Shown here one piece after another: positions 17,544 to 26,244 of a stretch of 64,000 bases of DNA. Under the pieces are notes generated by a model. It was not told where the DNA came from. It worked only from the letters and a program-made list of their open reading frames with translations, and made no database searches. The position numbers and the translations under genes were made by a program. The first letter of the stretch is position 1. Each line of letters begins with the position of its first letter. The DNA is from an uncultured Bacteroidales bacterium (GTDB lineage: Bacteria > Bacteroidota > Bacteroidia > Bacteroidales > Salinivirgaceae), in NCBI GenBank assembly GCA_937981765.1, contig CALJOM010000002.1:186001-250000 (forward strand), written 5' to 3'.

Positions 17544-18461
17544 ATGAAAATACTAGTAGCTACCGATAAACCATTTGCTCCAGTTGCCGTGGAAGGAATC
17601 CGCAAAGTGATTTCAGAAGCTGGTTATGAGCTTGTTTTGTTAGAAAAATATACCTCCCAACAGCAGTTTGTTGATGCAGTGGCCGATGTGCATGCTATAA
17701 TCGTTCGCAGCGATTTAGTTACCCCCGAGGTGCTGAATGCCGCTAAAAATCTTAAAATTGTGGTTCGTGCCGGTGCCGGATACGATAATATCGACCTTAA
17801 AGCAGCCACCGAAAAAGGAGTAGTTGTGATGAATACGCCTGGGCAAAACTCAAACGCGGTTGCCGAGTTAGCCTTTGGTATGATGATAATGGCAGCACGC
17901 GGAATGTACGACGGAAAAACCGGAACTGAATTAAAGGGCAAACGAATCGGAATTCACGCTTACGGAAATGTAGGTCGCTGTGTGGCTACCATTGCCAAAG
18001 GCTTTGGAATGACCATCTATGCCTACGACCGGTATGTTTCTGCCGAAGCTATGAAGGCTGAAGGTGTTATTCCAACCGGAAATGTGGAAGAATTATACAA
18101 AAACAGCGACTACCTATCGCTTCATATTCCCGCTACCTCGGAAACCAAAAAATCAATTAATTACGAATTGTGTAAACTCCTGCCCAAAGGTGCAACCCTA
18201 GTAAATACTGCCCGCGGAGAGGTTATCGATGAAGAAGGCCTGTTAAAACTACTCAACGAACGCACCGACCTTAAATATGTTACCGATATAGCTCCCGAAA
18301 TGGTTGAAGAATACAAAAAACTGGGCAGCCGATTCTTCGCTACACCGAAAAAAATGGGGGCACAAACCGAAGAAGCCAATATCAATGCCGGAATTGCAGC
18401 CGCGCATCAGATTGTAAAATTCTTCAAAAACGGCGATACCACCTTTCAGGTTAACAAATAA
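17544..18461 (+). CDS. serA: D-3-phosphoglycerate dehydrogenase, short ACT-less form
   Basis: NAD-dependent 2-hydroxyacid dehydrogenase for the first step of serine synthesis. 305 residues, lacking the C-terminal ACT regulatory domain of E. coli SerA, so feedback by serine through ACT is not expected. Nucleotide-binding segment IGIHAYGNVGRCV (the first glycine positions differ from GxGxxG), AYDRY as NAD-ribose acidic position, and the catalytic Arg in LVNTARGEVID. The usual catalytic His near the C-terminus (in TPHxGA of classical enzymes) is replaced by Lys in TPKKMGAQT, and the partner Glu region reads VTDIAPEM. This pattern matches the short type described in Entamoeba and Bacteroidales. 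Located 95 nt after serC and 30 nt before the DUF1015 gene. Confidence 0.93.
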   Translation: MKILVATDKPFAPVAVEGIRKVISEAGYELVLLEKYTSQQQFVDAVADVHAIIVRSDLVTPEVLNAAKNLKIVVRAGAGYDNIDLKAATEKGVVVMNTPGQNSNAVAELAFGMMIMAARGMYDGKTGTELKGKRIGIHAYGNVGRCVATIAKGFGMTIYAYDRYVSAEAMKAEGVIPTGNVEELYKNSDYLSLHIPATSETKKSINYELCKLLPKGATLVNTARGEVIDEEGLLKLLNERTDLKYVTDIAPEMVEEYKKLGSRFFATPKKMGAQTEEANINAGIAAAHQIVKFFKNGDTTFQVNK

Positions 18462-18491
18462 TCATAACCAAAAAGAATAAACTAATTACCT

Positions 18492-19739
18492 ATGGCAATT
18501 ATCAAACCATTCAAGGGGCTACGTCCTCCCAAAGAGTATGCAAAAGAAGTGGCGTCACGCCCTTACGATGTTTTAAACAGCGAGGAAGCTCGTGCTGAAG
18601 CCGGCGAAAAATCGCTGTTACACATAACCCGCGCTGAGATCGACTTCCCTCCGGGAACCGATGAGCACGAGGAAAAAGTTTACCAAAAAGCTGTTTCCAA
18701 TTTCAAATTATGGCAAGAGAAAGGCTGGCTGAAACAAGATCCTAAAGAGTACTACTACATTTACGCCCAAACAATGAACGGACGCACTCAATATGGGTTG
18801 GTGGCAGCCGCTCATGTTGACGATTATTTCAACGGAATAATCAAAAAACACGAATTAACCCGTCCAGATAAGGAAGAAGACCGCATGAAACACGTGTTGG
18901 ATACTAATGCCAACGTTGAACCGGTATTTTTTGCATATCCAGCTGTTAAAGAAATCGACGAAATTGTTACCAACATCGTTAAAACTAAAACGCCCGAATA
19001 CGACTTTGTAGCCGACGATGGTTTTGGACACCATTTTTGGGTAATTGACGATGAAAATACCATTAAGCGCATCACCGAGCTGTTTGCCACCAAAGTACCC
19101 TACACCTACGTTGCCGATGGTCACCACCGAACAGCTGCTGCCGCGCGAGTTGGTAAATACCACCGCGAGCGAAATCCAAACCACACCGGAAAAGAAGAAT
19201 ACAACTATTTTATGGCAGTACATTTCCCCGATAATCAATTGCAAATTATCGATTACAATCGTGTAGTGAAGGATCTTAACGGATTAACGCCCGAACAATT
19301 ACTGGAAAAACTCAACAAAAACTTTGTTGTAAAATGCGAAGGACCCATGGCGTACCGTCCTCAGAAATTGCATGAGTTCAGCATGTACCTCGAAGGGAAA
19401 TGGTATTCCATGGTGGCTAAACCCGGAACCTACGACGATAACGACCCAATAGGAGTGTTAGACGTTACCATCCTGTCGAACCTTGTGTTGGATGAGATTC
19501 TTGGCATTAAAGACCTCCGACGCGACAAGCGAATCGATTTTGTAGGTGGAATCCGTGGTTTGGGAGAGCTCGAACGTCGTGTGAACAGCGGTGAAATGAA
19601 AGTTGCTTTTGCTCTCTATCCGGTATCGATGAAACAACTTATCGATATTGCCGACACCGGAAATATCATGCCTCCGAAAACCACTTGGTTTGAACCCAAG
19701 CTCAGAAGTGGTCTGGTAATTCATAAATTAGACGATTAA
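18492..19739 (+). CDS. DUF1015 domain-containing protein
   Basis: 415-residue cytoplasmic protein of the DUF1015 family. Signatures: IKPFKGLRPPKEYAKEVASRPYDV at the N-terminus (typical family start), HEEKVYQKAVSNF and YVADGHHRTAAAARV, the last a conserved His-rich motif that may bind metal or phosphate. Function is not established; the family recurs next to serine-pathway dehydrogenase genes in Bacteroidota, and here it follows serA by 30 nt, suggesting a role connected to serine or phospho-hydroxyacid metabolism (inference). A strong terminator follows, closing the serC-serA-DUF1015 block. Confidence 0.9.
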   Translation: MAIIKPFKGLRPPKEYAKEVASRPYDVLNSEEARAEAGEKSLLHITRAEIDFPPGTDEHEEKVYQKAVSNFKLWQEKGWLKQDPKEYYYIYAQTMNGRTQYGLVAAAHVDDYFNGIIKKHELTRPDKEEDRMKHVLDTNANVEPVFFAYPAVKEIDEIVTNIVKTKTPEYDFVADDGFGHHFWVIDDENTIKRITELFATKVPYTYVADGHHRTAAAARVGKYHRERNPNHTGKEEYNYFMAVHFPDNQLQIIDYNRVVKDLNGLTPEQLLEKLNKNFVVKCEGPMAYRPQKLHEFSMYLEGKWYSMVAKPGTYDDNDPIGVLDVTILSNLVLDEILGIKDLRRDKRIDFVGGIRGLGELERRVNSGEMKVAFALYPVSMKQLIDIADTGNIMPPKTTWFEPKLRSGLVIHKLDD

Positions 19740-19761
19740 TACATTATTAGCAGTAGTAACC

Positions 19762-19798
19762 AAACATAGGCGTGCTTTAGGTCTGCCTATGTTTTTTT
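19762..19798 (+). terminator. intrinsic terminator after DUF1015 gene
   Basis: Perfect 10-bp stem AAACATAGGC / GCCTATGTTT with a 13-nt loop and a run of seven T. Confidence 0.88.
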
Positions 19799-19891
19799 GA
19801 AATCATTAACGTATCTTTAAGAGTCAAGTATTTGAAATTTCATAGCAATGTCATTCTTTATTCTTTTGCATTGAAAAATAAAAGTTAAGAC

Positions 19892-22273
19892 ATGAATAAA
19901 TGTTTATCATTCTTAGTTGCATTTTGTTTTACATTGTCAGTGATTGCTGAGTCCGAGGAAAAGGACAAAGTAACACAAACCATACGTGGAAAAGTTTTCG
20001 ACAAGGCAATGAAAACCCCAATTCCCGGCATTAATGTAATTGTTCTTGGCAGCGAACCACTAATTGGTACGGCAACCGATACTGATGGGAATTTCCGATT
20101 TGAAGGAATCAATATTGGACGCGTTTCGTTACGATTTTCCGGGGTAGGATATCAGGAAGTAGTTTTATCCAACCTTAATTTGCAATCGGCTAAAGAATTG
20201 GTATTAAATATTCCCATGGAAGAAGCTTATATTACCATGGAGGAAATTAAAGTTGTTGCCAAAGCCGACAAAACCACACCGATTAACAAAATGGCCACCG
20301 TAAGTTCCAGGAGTTTTACGGTAGATGAAACCAACCGTTATGCCGGCTCGTACGGCGATGTAGCCCGAATGGCTTCCAACTATGCCGGAGTTTTTGGTAT
20401 GGATGCTTCCCGAAACGACATAATTATTCGCGGGAATTCCCCCGCAGGGTTGCTATGGCGACTCGATGGAGTAGAAATACCCAATCCAAACCATTGGGGA
20501 GCTAGTGGTACTACCGGAGGCCCTGTAAGTATGCTCAACAATAATGTGCTTGATAACAGCGATTTTATGACAGGAGCTTTTCCAGCAGAATATGGCAACG
20601 CTTTAAGCGGGGTGTTCGACCTAAAAATGCGTTACGGAAACAACGAAAAATATGAGTTCCTAGGGCAAATAGGATTCAATGGCTTTGAATTTGGTGTCGA
20701 AGGGCCATTGAAATTTTCTCCTGAGGCCTCTTTCATAGCAAATTACCGATATTCAACCTTAGCCGTTTTCGAGGCTTTGGGAATGGATTTTGGAACCGTA
20801 GGTGTGCCACAATATCAGGATTTATCCTTTAAAATTGGCTTCCCGCGAACTAAGGTAGGCGAAATATCGATTTTTGGTTTGGGAGGAAAAAACCATATCG
20901 AAATCTGGGAAAGCCGGTTAGACACCACGGGTAACAGCCTAAATTATTATGGTCCCGGAGGAATGGACCTTACCAACGGTACTTATGTCGGTATGATAGG
21001 GCTGAGTAACGTGTATAGATTTTCATCCAATCTATTATCCACCTTTACCGTGAGCGCCAATTCGCAGGGCGATTTTCTCCAGGTTGACACTTTAACTCCT
21101 GTTACAATCGATAAAGTACGTGTTTATGGCCGAAAATCCGCTGATCACCGAATAGCCTTATCGTATTTCTTAACACAGAAATTTTCTGCGCGTAATTACC
21201 TAAAAGTTGGTGTGCAGTTGAAAACCATTGCTGGCGAAACTAAAGATAGCACACTTCATAACGGTGCGTTTATTCCCACCAACGATTTTAATGGCTCCAC
21301 CAATACTATTCAGGCGTTTGTACAACATTTTTACCGTCCGCTGGAGCGATGGCAATTCACCTATGGTATTCATTCTCTATATAGCAAAATTAATAATCAG
21401 GTTTCTGTTGAACCTCGATTTGGTGTTAAAACCTATTTATCCGACAAAGCATCACTTTCATTAGGCTATGGACTTCACTCTCAGCAGCCTGCAATTATCT
21501 ATTATTTTATGATGGATACCCTGGGAGTTATCAACAATCCGAAACTTAGGTTCGTAAAAAGCCATCATTTTGTTCTGGCTTTCGATTATCGCCTGAATGA
21601 ATTTACCCGTATAAAACTCGAGCCTTATTATCAATATGTTTTCAATGCTCCGGTAGATGCAGAGTCGAGCTCCTCGTTTTCGTTTCTAAATATGGGAGCA
21701 TCTTTTTACGAATATGCTCCGTTTAGATGGAAAAACACTGGAACCGCCCGAAATACCGGCATAGAGCTAACCTTTGAGAGATTTTTGAACAAAGGTTTGT
21801 ATTATTTATTTACAGTTTCTTTGTTCGACTCGAAGTATAAAGGCAGCGACGGAAAAGAGTACAACACGGCATTCAATAACCAATACATCGTGAATGCATT
21901 ACTGGGCAAAGAATTTGTAATTGCTTCGGGAGAAAAACTTAAAACCTTGGCATTAGATATCAAAACAACCTATGCCGGGGGAAAACGCACCACACCATAT
22001 CAGATTGTCCAAATAGGCCCCGATTCTTACGAACGAAATTACGATTATAGTCGGGCGTTTGAATTAAAGACAAAAGATTATTTTAAAACTGATTTTAAAA
22101 TAACGTTTCGTGTCAATGGCAAGCGTGTTGCGCAGGAATGGGCTCTGGAATGTACCAACCTGTTTAACAACAAAAATATTCAGCAAGATAAATTCAACCC
22201 TCGAACCGGAAAGGTTGAAGATGTTTATCAGCCTGGATTAATGATAATTCCGCAATGGAAAATTCTTTTTTAG
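19892..22273 (+). CDS. TonB-dependent outer-membrane receptor with carboxypeptidase-like N-terminal domain
   Basis: 793 residues. Signal peptide MNKCLSFLVAFCFTLSVIA, then a carboxypeptidase regulatory-like beta-sandwich (about 28-115; IRGKVFDKAMKTPIPGINV, GTATDTDGNFRFEGI), a plug domain (about 140-235; DEVARMASNYAGV-like segment, IIIRGNSPAGLLWRLDGVEIPNP) and a 22-strand barrel ending in IPQWKILF, an aromatic-terminated last strand. No SusD-type lipoprotein is adjacent, so it is not a Sus-type glycan locus. The ligand cannot be read from the sequence; plug motif RGNSPAGLLWRLDG is common in a widespread Bacteroidota receptor group of unknown substrate. Flanked by terminators on both sides, so monocistronic. 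Confidence 0.93.
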   Translation: MNKCLSFLVAFCFTLSVIAESEEKDKVTQTIRGKVFDKAMKTPIPGINVIVLGSEPLIGTATDTDGNFRFEGINIGRVSLRFSGVGYQEVVLSNLNLQSAKELVLNIPMEEAYITMEEIKVVAKADKTTPINKMATVSSRSFTVDETNRYAGSYGDVARMASNYAGVFGMDASRNDIIIRGNSPAGLLWRLDGVEIPNPNHWGASGTTGGPVSMLNNNVLDNSDFMTGAFPAEYGNALSGVFDLKMRYGNNEKYEFLGQIGFNGFEFGVEGPLKFSPEASFIANYRYSTLAVFEALGMDFGTVGVPQYQDLSFKIGFPRTKVGEISIFGLGGKNHIEIWESRLDTTGNSLNYYGPGGMDLTNGTYVGMIGLSNVYRFSSNLLSTFTVSANSQGDFLQVDTLTPVTIDKVRVYGRKSADHRIALSYFLTQKFSARNYLKVGVQLKTIAGETKDSTLHNGAFIPTNDFNGSTNTIQAFVQHFYRPLERWQFTYGIHSLYSKINNQVSVEPRFGVKTYLSDKASLSLGYGLHSQQPAIIYYFMMDTLGVINNPKLRFVKSHHFVLAFDYRLNEFTRIKLEPYYQYVFNAPVDAESSSSFSFLNMGASFYEYAPFRWKNTGTARNTGIELTFERFLNKGLYYLFTVSLFDSKYKGSDGKEYNTAFNNQYIVNALLGKEFVIASGEKLKTLALDIKTTYAGGKRTTPYQIVQIGPDSYERNYDYSRAFELKTKDYFKTDFKITFRVNGKRVAQEWALECTNLFNNKNIQQDKFNPRTGKVEDVYQPGLMIIPQWKILF

Positions 22274-22274
22274 C

Positions 22275-22302
22275 AAAAAAGCCCGCCTTTGCGGGCTTTT
22301 TT
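22275..22302. terminator. strong bidirectional terminator
   Basis: Perfect 12-bp stem AAAAAAGCCCGC / GCGGGCTTTTTT with CTTT loop, between the convergent TonB receptor and the small coiled-coil protein gene. Confidence 0.95.
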
Positions 22303-22304
22303 CA

Positions 22305-22907
22305 TTAATATCTGCGCTCTTGTTTTAAAGCATTAAGTTCTATCATTAGGTCGGTAATTTTTGTGCTTAGCTCAATAATTCTAGTTTCGTGGTCACGAAA
22401 CTGGTTTAGCTGCTGTTGCAGATAGGTCAGTTCGTGATATGCTATTTGATTGGTGGAGGAGATATCTTTAAGGCTTTGAATTTCCGATTTGAGTTGTAGA
22501 TTTTCATTTTTGAGTTCCTGGATTATGTTTGCTAAAACCCAGATAAGTGTGAGATTTAAATCGTTTCTTACTTCCAAGGTAAGCTCGCCTCCGGGTCCGA
22601 TTTTGCCTTTGCTATCTTGACCAAAGGCTTTAACAAGCTCTTCATAAGGGACTCCATAATGACGAACAGAATCTACGGGATTGTTCCATGTTGAAACAGG
22701 TAGATTTAAAAGGCTGTTGAAGGTTTTTTCTATCTCTATTGGTACCTTGTTGTAGGGATCGACAGGCGGGGCATCCGGTGTTTGAACTTCAATCTTCGTC
22801 TCTTTTTCGGTCGATTTTGTTTCTTTGGCAGGTTTTTGAGATGGCTTTTGTCCCAAAAGTGACACACTTAGGCACATGATTGCCATTAGCGAAATTAACG
22901 GTTTCAT
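22305..22907 (-). CDS. Secreted coiled-coil protein, function unknown
   Basis: 200 residues from the ATG at 22907, where MKPLISLMAIMCLSVSLLGQ makes a signal peptide; the frame extends to 23003 but that part overlaps the SNF2 gene. After a Lys/Glu/Pro-rich linker (about 22-55), residues about 85-140 read YGVPYEELVKAFG and LTLIWVLANIIQELKNENLQLKSEI. This is faintly like the end of the intramolecular chaperone (S74-type) domain of tail-spike proteins, where a helix and coiled coil follow a catalytic strand, but the Ser-Lys dyad is not evident. The C-terminus is a coiled coil. It starts 41 nt after the SNF2 stop, so it is probably cotranscribed with it, an odd pairing of an exported protein with a helicase. 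Confidence 0.7.
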   Translation of the reverse strand: MKPLISLMAIMCLSVSLLGQKPSQKPAKETKSTEKETKIEVQTPDAPPVDPYNKVPIEIEKTFNSLLNLPVSTWNNPVDSVRHYGVPYEELVKAFGQDSKGKIGPGGELTLEVRNDLNLTLIWVLANIIQELKNENLQLKSEIQSLKDISSTNQIAYHELTYLQQQLNQFRDHETRIIELSTKITDLMIELNALKQERRY

Positions 22908-22947
22908 ATTTCTGAATTTTATCAATTTTATTACAAAACTAAGCATT

Positions 22948-25812
22948 TTATTCCATTTGCAAAATTTCTTTGATTTCTTCCATGGATAACGTTTTGGGTA
23001 CATTTTGGTTAATAAAGTCGTTACTTAGCAGTCGTTTACGTTCTTGAATCAATTGCATTTTTTCTTCAACCGAGTTTTTGGTAATGTAACGCTGAATAAA
23101 AACATTGTGAGTTTGTCCAATCCGGTGAGTGCGGTCCACTGCCTGATTTTCTGCCTGAGGATTCCACCAGGGGTCGAGTAGAAGCACATAATCGGCGGAC
23201 TGAAGATTTAAACCAAAGCCACCGGCTTTTAAACTGATAAAAAAGAATCGGTAATCCGAACTATTTTGGAATTTTTCAACCAATTGCATTCTCTCTTTTG
23301 AAGCGGTTTGTCCGGTAAGCATTAAGTAGGGGAAGCTCATTTTCTGACAAAAATTTGTATATAAGTTTAAATGACGGACAAATGAAGAGAAGATTAAAAC
23401 TTTATGCCCCTCCTGATAAAGCTCTTCCAGATGGTTTTGCACCACTAACTGTTTCCCGCTGTTTTCTATTTCGGAATATCCGGCAATTTGAGGGTGATTC
23501 GCAAGTAACCGCAGGTGGATCAATTCCTTGAGTGCCAGAATATGGGTTTGGCTTTGATGCGAATTTTTTTCGAGAAAACTGAAAATCTCGTTTCTTATGG
23601 CCGATATTTGTTTTTTATAGAGTTTTTCTTGCTCTTCCGACATTGTACAGTAAACTATTTGTTCAATTTTATCGGGTAATTCTTTGGCAACCTCTGCTTT
23701 TGTTCTTCGCAAAACAAACGGTTGAATTAAGAGTTTCAGTTCAGCTGCTCGTTCTTGATTGTGTTTTTTTTCTATTTCGGTAACAAAACGATTTTTAAAA
23801 TAGCTTAGTGGCCCCAAATAACCCGGATTAACGTAATCCATTTGAGCCCATAGGTCGCTAAGGCTGTTTTCAATAGGGGTTCCCGTAAGTGTTATTTTGG
23901 TTTTGCCGTTGAGCAGTTTAATGGCGGAAAAGATTACAGAATCCGGATTTTTAATTATTTGGCTTTCATCTAGAATAATAGTTTCAAACTGAATTTTTGA
24001 TAAAATTTCGATATCGTTTCTTACTATTCCGTAGGTTGTGAGAATAACGTTAGCCTTGTTTAAGCTGTTTAGAGCAAGTTTTCGTCGGGTTCCAACGTAG
24101 GGAATAACGCGCAATTCTTTAGCAACCTTTTTAAATTCGCTTAACCAGTTATCGGTCAACGACGTTGGCACAACAACCAGGCTCGGCTGTACAGGCGATG
24201 CCAATATTTCGGCTGAGTCGAACAAAGAGAGCTGTTTTATTGTTCCTTTTAGTTGGTTTGAGGCGGGAGAGTAGATTGATTTTAAAAGCGTGATCACCTG
24301 TATTGTTTTTCCAAGCCCCATGTCGTCGGCCAATATTCCGCCGGCTTGAATTTTATGCAATTGCGTTAGCCAATAGAATCCAATTTTTTGATATTCGCGT
24401 AGGTTAACCGGCAGTTCTGGAATCGTTAACGTGGCTTTAGGAGATAAATCGGGAAGCGGCACATTAGGCTGTTGACTTGTCAAGCCATCGAGATATCGGC
24501 TATTAAACCTGTTAAGACACAATTTTCCGTTTTCAACGCTCGAAACTTCCAGAAGGGTTTTTAATCGTTCCAAAAGCTCTTCGGGGAGTAGAGCTTTCTC
24601 ACCGTTGGGAAGAATAATTTCGCGTACGTTATTTAAAATTTGTTTACGAAGTTTTAAAACGGGGATTTTATATTCTCCAAATATTAACTCGGCGTGAATT
24701 TCAAACCAATCAAACTTTTCTTGATGGTGCATTGAAATCGAAACCTCGCCCAGGAATAATTTGTCTTTTATTTCATTTTGAATTTCAATCCCATATTCCT
24801 TTAAAAGTTTTTTATGATGATTAATCCAACTAATAACGTTGATAAATCTTTTATGTGTTGAAAAAACATTCGAAGAAACCAATTTTAACCCGTTATCGAG
24901 TAAAAGGTTGATGATTTTTTGTTCGTAGTCGAAATTTCGTTTATATCGTATAAAATGATAATCGGGTAATTGTTTCACAACAAAACGACTAGGGGGACTT
25001 TGAGCGGTGACCGTAAGCTCGCCATAAACAAATTTTAGTGTAACCTCAAAATCGGAAGAAATTCCTTCATGAATAATTAATTGAGGTTTGGGAGGAATGT
25101 CATGATCAGTAATGGAAAAGCCTTCTGATTGGGCATCAAAATATAGGAGAAAATTCGACACAAATGTTTCAAAATAGGTAGGGACCAATGCAGGAGAAAC
25201 TAAAATGCTTTTGTTCCTTGTAAATGCTTCAAGCATAGATGCTTTGACATTTTCAACTAAATATAAATTGTTATTAAGGATAAAAATGGCCGGAATTCTG
25301 CAAAGAATGGTCATCGAATGGTTGAGCAATTCTATAGGAGAATTTTGATTAATCAAAGTGGCAGAATAGATTAATCCCTTCTCAGTTAGGTTAAAATTAA
25401 ATAACACCTGGATAGATTTGCTTAGTAAACTAAGACGGTTATGAACAGTCAAGTGATTATGAACTTTTTGAAATGCAGGTATATGGTAGGTTATGGCAAT
25501 TTTTATTAGTTCTGCATTTACTTTTTCAATTTGTGGCCGGATAAATTTGTCGAGATCATCTTTGGATATTTTGGACAAAAAATCTCTAAGGTTTTTATAT
25601 TTTTGCCGATTAAATTTTTGATAAATGCTTGAGTCTGCATTTTTATCCGAAAGTTCGATCATGTCGGAGTATGGTTTGGCTAAGGTATGTTTAAGGGCAG
25701 ATTGTTGGTCGAGAAATTCAAATTCGAATTTTTGACTTTCTGTTTGATAAATCCATACGGTGCGCACAATCCACCCAAAATGACAATGCTCGTAAGCTAA
25801 AATGGCAAACAT
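22948..25812 (-). CDS. SNF2/Rad54-family DEAD-like helicase
   Basis: 954-residue Swi2/Snf2 ATPase, a double-stranded DNA translocase/remodeller. The C-terminal half has all helicase motifs: I GGILADDMGLGKTIQ, Ia VVPTSLTDNW, II LDESQ (DEAH-box variant with Ser), III LTGTPIENSLSDLWA, IV/V ISLKAGGFGLNLQSADYV and VI AVDRTHRIGQT. The first about 450 residues are a family-specific N-terminal region of bacterial SNF2 proteins, without a recognisable CxC zinc (SWIM) motif. The cellular role of bacterial SNF2 proteins is poorly known (transcription recycling, repair or phage defence). No restriction-modification or other defence genes are next to it. Start ATG at 25812. Confidence 0.95.
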   Translation of the reverse strand: MFAILAYEHCHFGWIVRTVWIYQTESQKFEFEFLDQQSALKHTLAKPYSDMIELSDKNADSSIYQKFNRQKYKNLRDFLSKISKDDLDKFIRPQIEKVNAELIKIAITYHIPAFQKVHNHLTVHNRLSLLSKSIQVLFNFNLTEKGLIYSATLINQNSPIELLNHSMTILCRIPAIFILNNNLYLVENVKASMLEAFTRNKSILVSPALVPTYFETFVSNFLLYFDAQSEGFSITDHDIPPKPQLIIHEGISSDFEVTLKFVYGELTVTAQSPPSRFVVKQLPDYHFIRYKRNFDYEQKIINLLLDNGLKLVSSNVFSTHKRFINVISWINHHKKLLKEYGIEIQNEIKDKLFLGEVSISMHHQEKFDWFEIHAELIFGEYKIPVLKLRKQILNNVREIILPNGEKALLPEELLERLKTLLEVSSVENGKLCLNRFNSRYLDGLTSQQPNVPLPDLSPKATLTIPELPVNLREYQKIGFYWLTQLHKIQAGGILADDMGLGKTIQVITLLKSIYSPASNQLKGTIKQLSLFDSAEILASPVQPSLVVVPTSLTDNWLSEFKKVAKELRVIPYVGTRRKLALNSLNKANVILTTYGIVRNDIEILSKIQFETIILDESQIIKNPDSVIFSAIKLLNGKTKITLTGTPIENSLSDLWAQMDYVNPGYLGPLSYFKNRFVTEIEKKHNQERAAELKLLIQPFVLRRTKAEVAKELPDKIEQIVYCTMSEEQEKLYKKQISAIRNEIFSFLEKNSHQSQTHILALKELIHLRLLANHPQIAGYSEIENSGKQLVVQNHLEELYQEGHKVLIFSSFVRHLNLYTNFCQKMSFPYLMLTGQTASKERMQLVEKFQNSSDYRFFFISLKAGGFGLNLQSADYVLLLDPWWNPQAENQAVDRTHRIGQTHNVFIQRYITKNSVEEKMQLIQERKRLLSNDFINQNVPKTLSMEEIKEILQME

Positions 25813-26244
25813 ATGATTATTCGTGAACCTACAAAGAAACGAAAAAAAATCATATTCGATGCAATAAAATACGCCAGAACTTTGTAGGGAAAGAGTTTGT
25901 TTTTAAATTTTTCGACTTTAAACAGACTGTTGGTTGAAATGATTTTAGCGTTTAGAAATCTGTTTTGTTAGAATATCTTTACTAAATTAAATTTAGCTAT
26001 TAACCCTTGAGTATGATTTTGAAATGTTTATCTAAACTTGTATTGCTTTCGTCTTATGATTTTGAGGTTTCATCAAAATGCATTTTTTACACAATGTTAT
26101 AAACACGAGCATTTAGAACTTTTATTTTAGAGTTTCGTTATAAATAGGTAACTTTACAGGTTGAAGATGTTATTATTAAAATTGGATGTAATAAAATGCC
26201 CTAATTACGGAGACAAGTTGTCAAGCATTTAAAACAATTTAGTT
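25813..26244. other. 432-bp AT-rich divergent intergenic region
   Basis: Separates the SNF2 gene (leftward) from the giant surface protein gene (rightward). TAACTTTA (from 26147) is one base off the TAnnTTTG element and lies about 90 bp before the adhesin start, but no good -33 accompanies it. No ORF, repeat or RNA structure recognised. Confidence 0.5.
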
